A DNA stretch of 64,000 bases from Dipylidium caninum (lineage: Eukaryota > Platyhelminthes > Cestoda > Cyclophyllidea > Dipylidiidae): positions 1,736,001 through 1,800,000 of the forward strand of contig QEYB01001046.1 of NCBI GenBank assembly GCA_017562135.1, in the 5' to 3' direction. Positions 28,601-38,285 of the stretch are shown here, piece after piece. A model generated the notes under the pieces. That model was not told the DNA's origin, ran no database searches, and was given only the letters and a program-made list of their open reading frames with translations. Both the position numbers and the translations under genes were made by a program. The first letter of the stretch is position 1; each line of letters starts with the position of its first letter.

Positions 28601-31600
28601 ACTTGTCCTTCCCGGCCTAATTCTTTCTTACAGTTCGGTGGCGCAGTTTCTTTATTATATGGCACTTATTATAGGCGAATGCACAAATTCAGCCTTAGTA
28701 GTGAATTAAAAGTTTTTTTTAAGGTTCCTTCGATGACCACAGTGCTAATACCTTTCATCGTAGAGGAAATGCTCCAGTCAAGGGTTGTTGAGAGAAAAGC
28801 CGAGAGTTAATGGTCGCAGCAGAATATGCGTTTTTTCTTCTAACGATAAACGGCACAATCTTTTAATGCACTTAATTTTGATCTTCCGTAGTTAAAATTG
28901 AGGCCCCCTTCGCCACTGGGAGGTCGAGCATCACGAAAATCGCCACCACGTCCTATTCGACAAGTGTCCACATTCCAAAGCTGATTATTTTGTCAGAAAC
29001 AGCGGTTCTGGAGTTACTCTTGTTTTACTCATCTGCTATAATCCAATTCATTGTCAAGACCACATCTCCTTCGCATGCTTAACTGTTGAGAAGTTGGATA
29101 AAAGGGGGATGAAAGGGGGCTTGCATGTATTGTCTTTGCTCTATCAAGTGTCCTCCAACTGCGGTAGGACCCTGTGTGAGCTTGAAAGATTAAAGACCTT
29201 GGAGGTCCACGAGAGTTATATGAGGAGTCTTGGTGATCTCACTCGGGACGCGGACGGTGGAAGATGGGGAAAAGTTGCGTCTTTGTTACGACAGAAATAA
29301 AAAATAAAAAATAAGTATTACGTCTAGTATTTTAGGGATCAGTCACACACATGGTAGCCTCCCTACTTCAAGAATTGTAAACTTTCACTGCAGTCCTCCG
29401 TAGCATGTGATTAAAAGCGTCTACGAAACTTTGAGTCGCTCTTTTGCCTGATGTCTTTGATCTTCTCCCTCACTCTTGATGAATGGATTTTTGGCCTTAA
29501 AAATCGAGGATGGTCGTGTTTTTTAGGACAAGAGCAACCTCTTCGCACTCCACTGCCTTTTGAGCTTTATGGGCCCGGGAGAGGAGGTGATGTTGGTTAA
29601 CCAGCCCAACAGCCTCAGCGGCATCCATCTGGAAGGTCTCCTGATGAACAAATTCCCCACCATAACTCCCGTCCCTACTGTGCGCATCGTTCGACAGCCC
29701 AAGGAGCACGAGGACCCTAAGCTGATTCCCAAATGTGGCTGCAGAAGTAGGCTTTTTCTAAATGGAGTTTCAAAAATTTCCTCTCTTCCGCCTCCCCGAA
29801 AGTAGACTTATCATCGATAAAAGTGAAAAAAATGACGGTTTTTTGGGTATCTCGGTTAGTGCCCTTTACTGTCGAGCCGTAAGCAGCCGTGCACTGGGGC
29901 CTGGCAATGATCACGCGACTTTCCCTGTGATCCATAAAAATTAACCGGAGATTTGGACACGGTTCGAGAACTGGTTCCCCCATGCGGTGAAGAGGATCGC
30001 TGGAGCAAGTCCAGTCCCCTTTCTCATGGGTGTAGAACCGACAAAACGGCATGCGAGGTTCATTTAGCGACCTCAAAATAAACTTTGTAGCGTCACATCA
30101 TTAAAGCCCATGAAAAGCATCCTATGTGTGTATTACATTTTCGAGCGTTTCTTGTCCCTTCGGTTGGCATGGGACGATATATTTAATTTGGGCCACCGGC
30201 CACAAGAATACCTCACGCAATTGCCTCCTGTAAGAAATCACATCTGCTAAATGGTCATTATGAGACTCGGCAAGTTATAGGCTGAACTGACACATTCATC
30301 TGCGCCTACTTTCAGCAACGAAGTTGATTACGGACGACTTCCTGGTGTTGAATCCAAACAGTGACTTGTACAGAAACCTACGCCATATTGTCATTGAGTC
30401 TTTAGACATGAAAAGCGGCGTTGTCAACCCAATTGACTTTATTGACTGTGAAAATGAAGGTAAGTTTATGATGAACTCCTCATTTACTAAACATGAATTC
30501 AAAATTCTACACAATTTTGTTTTATTTTTCCACCTTCGCCCTATTTGGCATCTTGACAATGTCTGATGTCAGCGTCACATATAAGTGACGGTATGATTTT
30601 GCTACTCGGACACACGGAATAATGGAAGCTGTAATTATTTATAGACTTTGGGGGCAGCGATTACTCCCCACTTCGGGGGTTTGCTACGAAATTAAGAAGA
30701 CCCTCCTCTTGCCCATTAGCCGCACGCAGCGGATCACTTTGGGCCAAGCGCCATTTGCGGATCGTGTGACTGGCAATTCAATGTGCCTCTCTCTCCTTTT
30801 CAGACTTGTCCATGCTCAAGGACATGTGGACATCAAACGATAACCCGCAAAAGGTCGCGAAACGAACGGAATTGTTGTTGAAAAATGCTGCTTATTTGAA
30901 ACATGCTTTGAAATGTACGTTTTGTTCACACCCCTCCCAGAGGACCCGTAGCCCTTGCCACTAGTGGCCCTGGCCCGGCCACACTGTTTCCCCATTGCGT
31001 TAGTTCGCCCAGATGTGCAAGCAGATGCAGTAGGGATGGGGAAAGTGTCCGATTACTCTGCCGTTAACTTTTGAGGCCTTTCACTGTCCCAGTGAGAATA
31101 TCGCAATGTCCTGAAGAGAGGAATTTGCGGTAAGACGATAGCAAAGTGTTATAAATATTGGAAAGTGAATGAAAAACATCAATTCGACTCTCTGACAATG
31201 TGCAATAATCTCCACCTGTCAACAACGGAGAAGCGGAAGATGTTTAAGAGGAGTGTAAGACAGGGATTGGTGCATTTGAGAGCCCGAGGCGGCATCACGT
31301 TCAAAATTAGGAGTATAAAAGTGGAGCAGTGTCGAGTGGTGAGCCTTAAACGCACGCCGGTTGATCGGTCGGTCTCGGTCGGTCGTTGCCTTTGTGTGGC
31401 CAGCGTCGTCGGCGTGAACGTAGACCCCCGGGGGGGGGAGGGGAGGCACGACCCGCCCCTCTGCTGCTCATCCGGAGGCGGCAACAACGAGGTGACATTG
31501 TGCAACAATAAAATTCAAACACTTGCAGCGACTTCGGTCATTGATATGGTTATTGTAAGGCACTTTTTTCTTTTAGGGATGAGATATGCATTAAACTGAC

Positions 31601-33799
31601 CAAGAAATTCAACTTATTTAAAAAAGACCGTTGAGTAGCCTATTACGCAGTTCTGGCTCGTAATGCTAATTCTAATTAGTAGCTTTGGTGTTGGCCTGTG
31701 CTTCTCTCCGTAAAATCACCCAGACATGAACGAAAGGAGCGATTTCGAGGCAACTATTAGTCCTTATCACTAGGTTCGCTACTACGAGACCTCCCTAATC
31801 TCCCACAATTTAAGGAGATGCCCCATTAAAACCATTCTGGCCAGAGATCTCGCGCGGCCTTGCTTTTAAACTATGACACGGCACACCGATTCGGTCGCCA
31901 TGTGTGCCACTTTATTGGCACTCCTGAGGCCGGGTCAACAGCGCGGAGGGGAATGTGCCACGGACACGTGGAAGGAAGAGGGAGAGATGCCCTAACATCT
32001 GGGGGCATGAGTGTGCTCTCATAGGACGAAAACAGAAACTGAAAGGAGGTGAAATTGAAAAAACAGTTCATCTGTCTACCCCTTCTTCGTGAAGGCAAGT
32101 AGACGTATCGCATGGGATAACGTGACTACCTACTAATGCCATGGCGAGGAAACGCTCGACGGGGACTCGGATCTCCCGAGCTAGGCAGAATCTGTGGATG
32201 GTGCGATTTCGGGAGAACTTACAATCCGTGCTTTAACTGATAACACGTTCTTGTTCATAAACTCCTCTCTCAAGAAAGTGGTTTTGATTAGGATTGTTGT
32301 TACTTTGGTGAGGAGAAATGACCGCGTAACCTGCTTTTTTTTCAAGTTAACCAAGTGAGGACTGTGATTTTCGTGAGCCACTCGGAGGACACGGAGGAGA
32401 CGGAGACGACTGTGCATAAGTGCTTGGACTACATAAACCGCTCGCTGCAGCGCGAAGTCGAGGCCAACGCGACGACCTCACGACCAGCCACTTCGACACC
32501 GGGCTACGCCTGCCGCCTGCCACCAGCCGTTCCCGGGCTCGTGGAGGACCCCAGCTCCTCCGGGGGCAGAGACACCCGCCTTCGTCACTGCCTCCGGCTG
32601 CATCCACTTTGCGCCCTCCAACCTCCACAATGGCTTCTTCATCGCCTGTCTCAAGAAAGAGGTTCGTCTGTCTTTCAATCACCTCTTAGTTTTCCAGGTC
32701 CGCTCTGTCATCCCTCGGTCCCGTGATGTTTCGCCGACTTGGTCCTCTCCACTCCTTAGCCTTTTTAGCTATGCTCGATCGTATTCCCTTCTCTCTGCTC
32801 ATTCCACTATTCATTCAGTTATTTCGTGCACCAGACCTTCCGCCAAATCTTGGTCTCCTCAACTTCCTCCGATTCCCCCTCTTTTTTTTTCTCCCCACCC
32901 CTCTGTTCATCTTGCACCGGTTGACTAGGCCTCGTCTGAACGACAGCACCACCTCGGGTCGAGGAGGCCAGCAAGAGAGGGTTCATTTACACCGACATCA
33001 ACTCAGGCTGCATTAGTAAAGCAAACTTAAAAGGTTTTAGGCGACATGTTCAATTCGGGCGTTGGAGAACAATTATCGCCCCTGTCACTCAGAGCCCCAT
33101 TAAGTCTTTTTTGTATTTCCACCTTGCAGGATCGTTTGGACATTCCCTCTAGCTTTTATGAGATGATAATGTTTACTAATAGACACGAACGGAGATAAAA
33201 ATGAAGATAGATGCGTTTCAGTACACATTGAAGGTTCAGAGACAGTGAACTAAAAGATGGCGACGAACCCAAACCTACTAAGAGCAAATGCTTCTCCTTC
33301 TTAGAAGAACATTAATAAGGCGTTTATGTCACATGTGTGGTTGGACACAAACAAGGACGAGAAATTGTCGTGTTTGTTTATTTTAACTTGTTGTAGCTAA
33401 TACTGATTGCGCATGGTGAAGAACCTGGAGATGAAGCAGACGACGGTGGAAATTGGAGAGAATTAGGCAAACGGAGGAAAGGGTAAGTCATTCCCTGATA
33501 AATAGAGGAGTTTGTGTGTGAAAAAAGGTAGACAAATACGGCTGCTTACATGATGAGTGGCTCAAATGAACCCTAAGGCGTCACAAACCGCCAAGAGAAA
33601 AGTAGGTGTTGGATAGATGGTCGTCCGGGAGACCATCTCACATTTCCCCTATTAAAGCAATAGTTTTACCGAAAACTTCGCCTACCTCATCCAATAACTT
33701 CCATCGAATGGTAAAATAAAACCTTCCTTTGTTGAAGTAACTCATCGTCACTGAAGTAACTACTTCTTTTGTCCTTTTAGGAAGGGAAAATTTCGGTGA
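22695..33799 (+). CDS. NSUN7: NSUN7-like protein, putative catalytically dead RNA m5C methyltransferase homologue
   Basis: Eleven exons in phase: 23898-24299, 24371-24476, 25967-26206, 26722-26893, 28214-28394, 29527-29746, 30316-30459, 30804-30914, 32347-32661, 33397-33482 and 33781-33799, about 664 residues. A likely N-terminal exon starts at ATG 22695 (MADAKPNPRSEE), but its donor is unresolved. Order follows NSUN7: VFRYAACLL, a Glu-rich insertion, LTYSLAFSTMKY, LVTLYDY, VHFAAMVARTRVKEQ, MPFYGWYNQLLGK, EVVLTWLRENNFTRVKG, FLIIQ/DKSNLFALHCL, then the last Rossmann strands. At the usual PxC site the protein reads SLDMKSG, and at the TCS site FVSHSEDTEE, so both catalytic cysteines are gone. 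A G5 run at 32562-32566 has one base too many; beyond it the text NGFFIACLKKE returns to family. The tail ELGKRRKGKGKFR is basic. Exon 10 and the last exon are the weakest. Confidence 0.85.
24990..25519 (-). mobile_element. Decayed mariner-family transposase fragment in NSUN7 intron
   Basis: On the minus strand, three frames together spell a mariner (SETMAR-like) transposase. Near 25490-25440 there is DPRIQTTRELGSKIGV, matching the helix-turn-helix linker. Near 25330-25240 there is IITCNEKWI, where the family has the catalytic TCDEKWI, followed by NNRERS. Near 25230-25185, QAKNTPKPKFYPKNVTVTVEW matches the family stretch before the second catalytic Asp. Then come YNQAKPQPQ and CMTTRDHVRL, where HDNARPH is expected. 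There are stops, frameshifts and two lost catalytic Asp positions, so it is a dead copy. Terminal inverted repeats were not found. It lies antisense in the third NSUN7 intron (24477-25966). Confidence 0.75.
26894..28213 (+). other. NSUN7 intron without visible content
   Basis: A 1.3 kb intron between AA/GTAAGC and a GTGAAG acceptor. Minus-strand frames near 27715-28001 are short and unrecognised. The next intron (28395-29526) is also featureless. Confidence 0.5.
30915..32346 (+). other. NSUN7 intron containing an unexplained 144-codon open frame
   Basis: This 1.4 kb intron contains an ATG-led plus-strand frame at 31165-31599 and an overlapping minus-strand frame at 31179-31508. It also has a C/G homopolymer block at about 31426-31443 and a GTCGGTCTCGGTCGGTCGTT short repeat near 31367. 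No domain or splice structure supports a gene. Confidence 0.45.
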
Positions 33800-35248
33800 T
33801 TACGCAGTTTATTCCTTTGGATTCACTCAATATTTCTGCCCAATTGTGCACTGTTACGAGGCCTGTGGTTTAACTTACGCCTGTTCTGTCTGAGTCCCAT
33901 GGAGTAAAGGACTTGCAGCGATTTGGGCTTTTGTATAAATTAAGGCTTCACCAAATGAGGAACCGTTTCCGAAGCACAAAACACCCCTCTTCCAGTCGTA
34001 GCCGCTCCTTTGGCGCTACTTGCAACAGACGCTATCGGCTCAGTAGTGGCCGATCGTCTACTTCCATAGTTGACATCGTGCGCACGCGGACCCACCGTCT
34101 ACCCATTCCCTTTCAAGTCGATGGAGACTCCGGCGCTCATATCGGAAAACAAAGTCCCTCTACGTTTGCCCAACCACGGCTCGACCAAATTAAAATCAGA
34201 CGACTAAATTAGTCCACGAATGAACAAACAAAGAGGGGCTTGATGAATGTCAAGTCTAGAGGAGTCTTTCCGACAATACCACTCTGTCATTTGTGTATAC
34301 ATTTCTCTTTAACAATGTTCAAACATTGCCAAAGCGAAGCCTCGTTACAACGATCCTCGAGGCCTGTTCACCTAAAGAACATGACTGACGCCGAGAGCGG
34401 CGTTGCCATGTTCAACGCATTTGCATACAACACACGAGATTCTCGCGCGCGCTTAGCAACACGACGGATGATGCGAACACAATGAAGGCTCCTTTTAAAC
34501 ATGTCCTGTTTAGTGCTGAACGGTAATTTGCCACTGTAGAAGCAATAACCTGCTCTGATTAATACGAGCACCTCCGGTGGGTCAAGGAATGGACGTGGAG
34601 CGAACGAGACATTCACGACTTCCGCGTCCACCATCTGAGGAAAGTGAAAGCTCTTAGGTGGTTACCAAAAGCTGCACAACCACCGGTGGGGCGCACGAGA
34701 AAAAAGTGGTTCAACATTCTGGGTTGATTGTTACAACCGCACACAGTTTGGTATGGCGATCTGATTTACTCCTCACTGCTGACCACGACTTAATTCAATG
34801 GTGTGGAGGCAATGACAACAACACGAGCGTCGAATCGCTATGCTAATTCGGGCAAAAGCAGGAAATGCAGCCCAGACGCGTCTTGTCAGGTTTCGATGCC
34901 AGTTACGAGGCAGTTTGCAGGCTGTTTGGCTTCCCTTGACCACCTATCGCCCATGGAAGGCCGCACGGACAGTGGCAACGTGGAAATACAAGAGGCGTGT
35001 CCGTTAAAGAGATGATGCTTCCAGTTAGACCATTCCGCAGCTAATCTGAACAACTTTGAAGTGTATGGCAGAATGAGTAGAAGATCCCTGGACTTGGATG
35101 TTAATAAACTGCAAATAGTACATGCGAGGTGCGGAAATTAATTTCGGACAAATTTCAGAGCCACAGTTCGCACGCGATCCCATACCACATAAGTAGCTGT
35201 AGCCTTCTCACAGAGAGAGAAAGAGAGAGAGAGAGGAATCCGTCTAGC
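33800..35248. other. intergenic region between convergent NSUN7 and NDUFAF2
   Basis: The 3' flanks of both genes lie here. A plus-strand ATTAAA at 34189 could be an NSUN7 polyadenylation signal, although it is almost 400 bases past the stop. Frames at 33913-34212, 34240-34485 and 34658-35015 are unrecognised. Confidence 0.45.
35212..35235. repeat. (GA)n microsatellite
   Basis: A run of alternating GA units with one AA interruption, about 24 bases, in the 3' flank of NDUFAF2. Confidence 0.85.
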
Positions 35249-35254
35249 TTTAAT
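35249..35254 (-). terminator. polyadenylation signal ATTAAA
   Basis: TTTAAT on the plus strand is ATTAAA in the NDUFAF2 direction, 66 bases after its stop codon. This is the common variant signal at a suitable distance. Confidence 0.5.
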
Positions 35255-35319
35255 TATAACAGTCTTCCTTAGATAAACAAAATACCAGATAAATTCTCAC
35301 AGGCGAAGAGAGGATTGCT

Positions 35320-37817
35320 TCAACGATCCTCTCCGGGGGACACTTCCAGGCCCGGATGTTGAGGAAAAGCACCACTTTTGGTTTTGGGCGCCGTTAGCGA
35401 CGAGCCCTCCCCCTTTTCGACGGCTTTCTTCCTCAATTCGTCCATGAATCTCTCCTGCATCCGAAGAGTATGGAAAATAAATTACCGTATGCAAAAAAAT
35501 TGGGCGTACTTTACAGGAAAGTGGAGAGGTGGATTGTATCGAGGAGGAGACAAACCCACGAAACTAAACGTAGTGGCAATTTTATGTCTTGGGGAGAGTA
35601 TGGAGTGTGGAGCACTCGCAAGTACTCGACTCGAAGGTCTTTAAGCTCGACACATAATGCAGAAATACATTAGCATGGTGGGCGAAATTTTGGTTACCGG
35701 GGGTTTTTAAAAACGGTCATACTCTAAAGGCGGTCTTCAAGAAGGAGATATTGCAATAAGTATGGTAGTTTATGGAATTAAGAATAATGCATGCTGCCCG
35801 TAGCCGGTGAAAAAAGGCCTGGAGAGACTTGATTAAAGGCGGGGAACACCGAAAAGGGGCAGCTAAAACCTTTAGTGCAAATTTGAAAATGTAACAAAAG
35901 ACACAAATTGGTGGACTGATGGGGCTAACCTCATTGTGAAATAATCCTGAATGTTCTCCTGACGCCTCGTTAAACCTGATCGTTCGCCTATCGGCCGTAC
36001 AATTCGTGGATACGACTGACCAGAAGGAATGCATCCCTACTCGTGGACCGTCACACACCCATGGCGTAAATTAGCCGCTCAAGTTGTGCCTTTTTATCAG
36101 CAAACTGTTAGGCCACCTAACCACATCTGATCTTTTTACGCCGTCTCATGATTTCCCATGCAACATGGCGTTAAGTGCCCCCCTTCAGGAGCACTGCCGA
36201 GTGAACGCACAAGATCTCACCTCAATCTCACGACCCTTCAGAGCACGCATTCGAGCTGCCGCGGCGTTGCCTGCAATCTCCTCGGGGGTGGGCGGATCCG
36301 CGCGTCGGTGGCGCAACCACGCGTCCCACTCACTCGGCAGACACGGAAGTTCTGGGTGAACAAAGAGAGACAATGCAGGCTAAGAGATCTCCTCAGCACG
36401 AGCGTAGAGCTTCCCCGTCCCACTGACCGCTCACCACAGTCAGTCTAAGCTAATTCTTCACCCCCCTTGAGAGCGTGCCGGGCAATACCGTGAGGAAGGC
36501 TTCCACATTTCATGGCATTCAACTACTGCCGGTCTGCCATGAAAATGATAGCTTATCAAAACGATAGCAGCGTCGCTGAGGCTGAGGCAGAGGAAGTGCT
36601 CCACGACTTAAATCATTGCCACATCTGGCAGTAGACGACTTATGGCCACGTGTCCACGGTTTATAAATGCCGTTTAAGGATACACTTGGTGGAAGGAAAA
36701 GGGCATCATTGAGATCAGATCATAAATGCGAGCTCAGTATTTTGATATATCTACGCCCCTAAAGAGCCAAATCCTAAAAAAAAGAAAATACTGCCCTTAA
36801 ATTTTTCGAAAACTGTACAAGTGGTTGAGTTACTCCCTGAAGAAGTAACGAAATGTAATTAAATTAGTAAGGTCCAGCATTAACGTAATTGTCACTCTGT
36901 GGAATGCCAATTCCAACCATCCTGGCCAACTGGCCATCACAGTTCAAACGGATTTTCTAACAAATACCGATGGATCATTAGAGAAAAAGCCTCTTGTCAT
37001 CATAAGTAAGGCTTGCGAGTTCAAATCCAGGCGAGCAAACAAACAAACGAATGCCAAATGTAGTAACAACAGAACAGTTTTCTGATTGTACATATTGTAA
37101 GCGATTACTATTTTACCACAAAAAAAGTTATCATCATATAAGGTAGGAAAAAAAGGTGGCAGAAAAATGGGTAAATTGGAGTAATTGGCGTAAGTGCTTT
37201 TAGACATTGTTTAATCCCCTAAGTGTATGAGTCTTGAACGCCTGAAGGCAGACGACGAAAACAGGTCAGCCATGAATGTGAGTAGGTGGAAGGATAGCTC
37301 CAAGAATGGAAGACGATTATCAGGATTTGAAGAAACCTGTGAATAAAGCGCGACGCACGTCGCTGATTGAGAAAGCGCATTTGCAATGTCTATTCGAAAC
37401 GCACAGTGTTGAAGATCGTTAAACAGACCAACCGATATTCAATCGCATCCACGAGTCCTCAACAGTCTTCTGTCCAGGTACCAGGAAATAGCGCCTTGTC
37501 TTGGAGGCGCGATGAGGGACGGCGCTGCCCTCATCGGGCTCTACCTCGAAGTACCGATTCCCCTTCTCATCAATGCCCACCAAACGACCCTCTACCTCAT
37601 CTGGACCAATCAGCCCGGCAAAGTAAGAACGCATTTTGGACCAGAGGCCGGCCGTGGACGCGGAAGTCTGGAGAGACCGTCGGGCGGTTAGGGCCGATGG
37701 AGGTCGCGGTCGCAACGGGCGGCAGGACAGAAGGCGAAACAGCAGGCGACGGGAGCCCTGAAACAACCACCCTCACTTTACGACCCACACAAAAAACCAG
37801 ACCCGGAAGTTGCGCAT
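35320..37817 (-). CDS. NDUFAF2: NDUFAF2 (mimitin), complex I assembly factor of the NDUFA12 family
   Basis: A mitochondrial matrix protein that binds an intermediate of respiratory complex I before NDUFA12 replaces it. Coding exons: 37757-37433, 36351-36221 and 35454-35320. The conserved core reads EGRLVGIDEKGNRYFEVEPD, then RRYFLVPGQ and, in exon 2, SEWDAWLRHRRADPPTPEEI, which is the family block. The N-terminus is rich in Arg and Ser (RPLRPRPPSALTARRSL), as in a mitochondrial presequence. No ATG opens that exon in frame upstream. A 15-base exon at 37817-37803 (MRNFR), followed by a 45-nt intron, would supply one and give 201 residues. An internal ATG in SKMRSYF is the alternative start. The exon 1 donor is the unusual GTTGGT, but its phase and the protein match support it. 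The last exon is Lys-rich and divergent. Confidence 0.87.
36352..37432 (-). other. NDUFAF2 first large intron
   Basis: A 1.1 kb intron, AT-rich in its right half. No gene is seen. The second intron (35455-36220) is similar. Confidence 0.5.
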
Positions 37818-38285
37818 GATTTATCGTCCCAAGTCGCCAGCACGCAGACATCTACTTTCAACTCGTCATTCGGCCAACTAATGGGGACATTAAACAAGCT
37901 TCGTGAATAAAATTCAGTTTTTTTTGACACCAGTATAAAAACTGAATAGTTCATACGAAACACCACCTCGATGGTCCGAACCATGCAGCCCCGCATCGGA
38001 AGAGGAACCCACGCCTAATTTACCCATGTAAGCTAAATTAGGCATTTGCACTCAAACCTCCAACACAAAAAAAAATCAGAGCAGATACTCAAACATTGAT
38101 CTTTCATCAAAAATATTTTACATAAATGTTGACTTGTATAACATTTAGGTATAAACGTCCAAAAACAAAATGCGTCTCAGCCCGACGCAGTTATCCTGGA
38201 TGCAAATATGGGGAGAGAATGTACATGAAGCCGCGACAGGCAGGACCAGAACGTTCGCTAAACCCGCTACTCCACTGCGAGAAGT
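37818..38285. other. intergenic region between coiled-coil gene 3' end and NDUFAF2
   Basis: Both neighbours are on the minus strand, so this holds the coiled-coil 3' UTR and the NDUFAF2 promoter. Only short unrecognised frames are present. Confidence 0.5.

Noticed and set aside
36995..37040. B-box-like GAGTTCAAATCCAGG, possible tRNA
   Set aside because: No matching A box, no acceptor stem and the T-arm does not pair properly.
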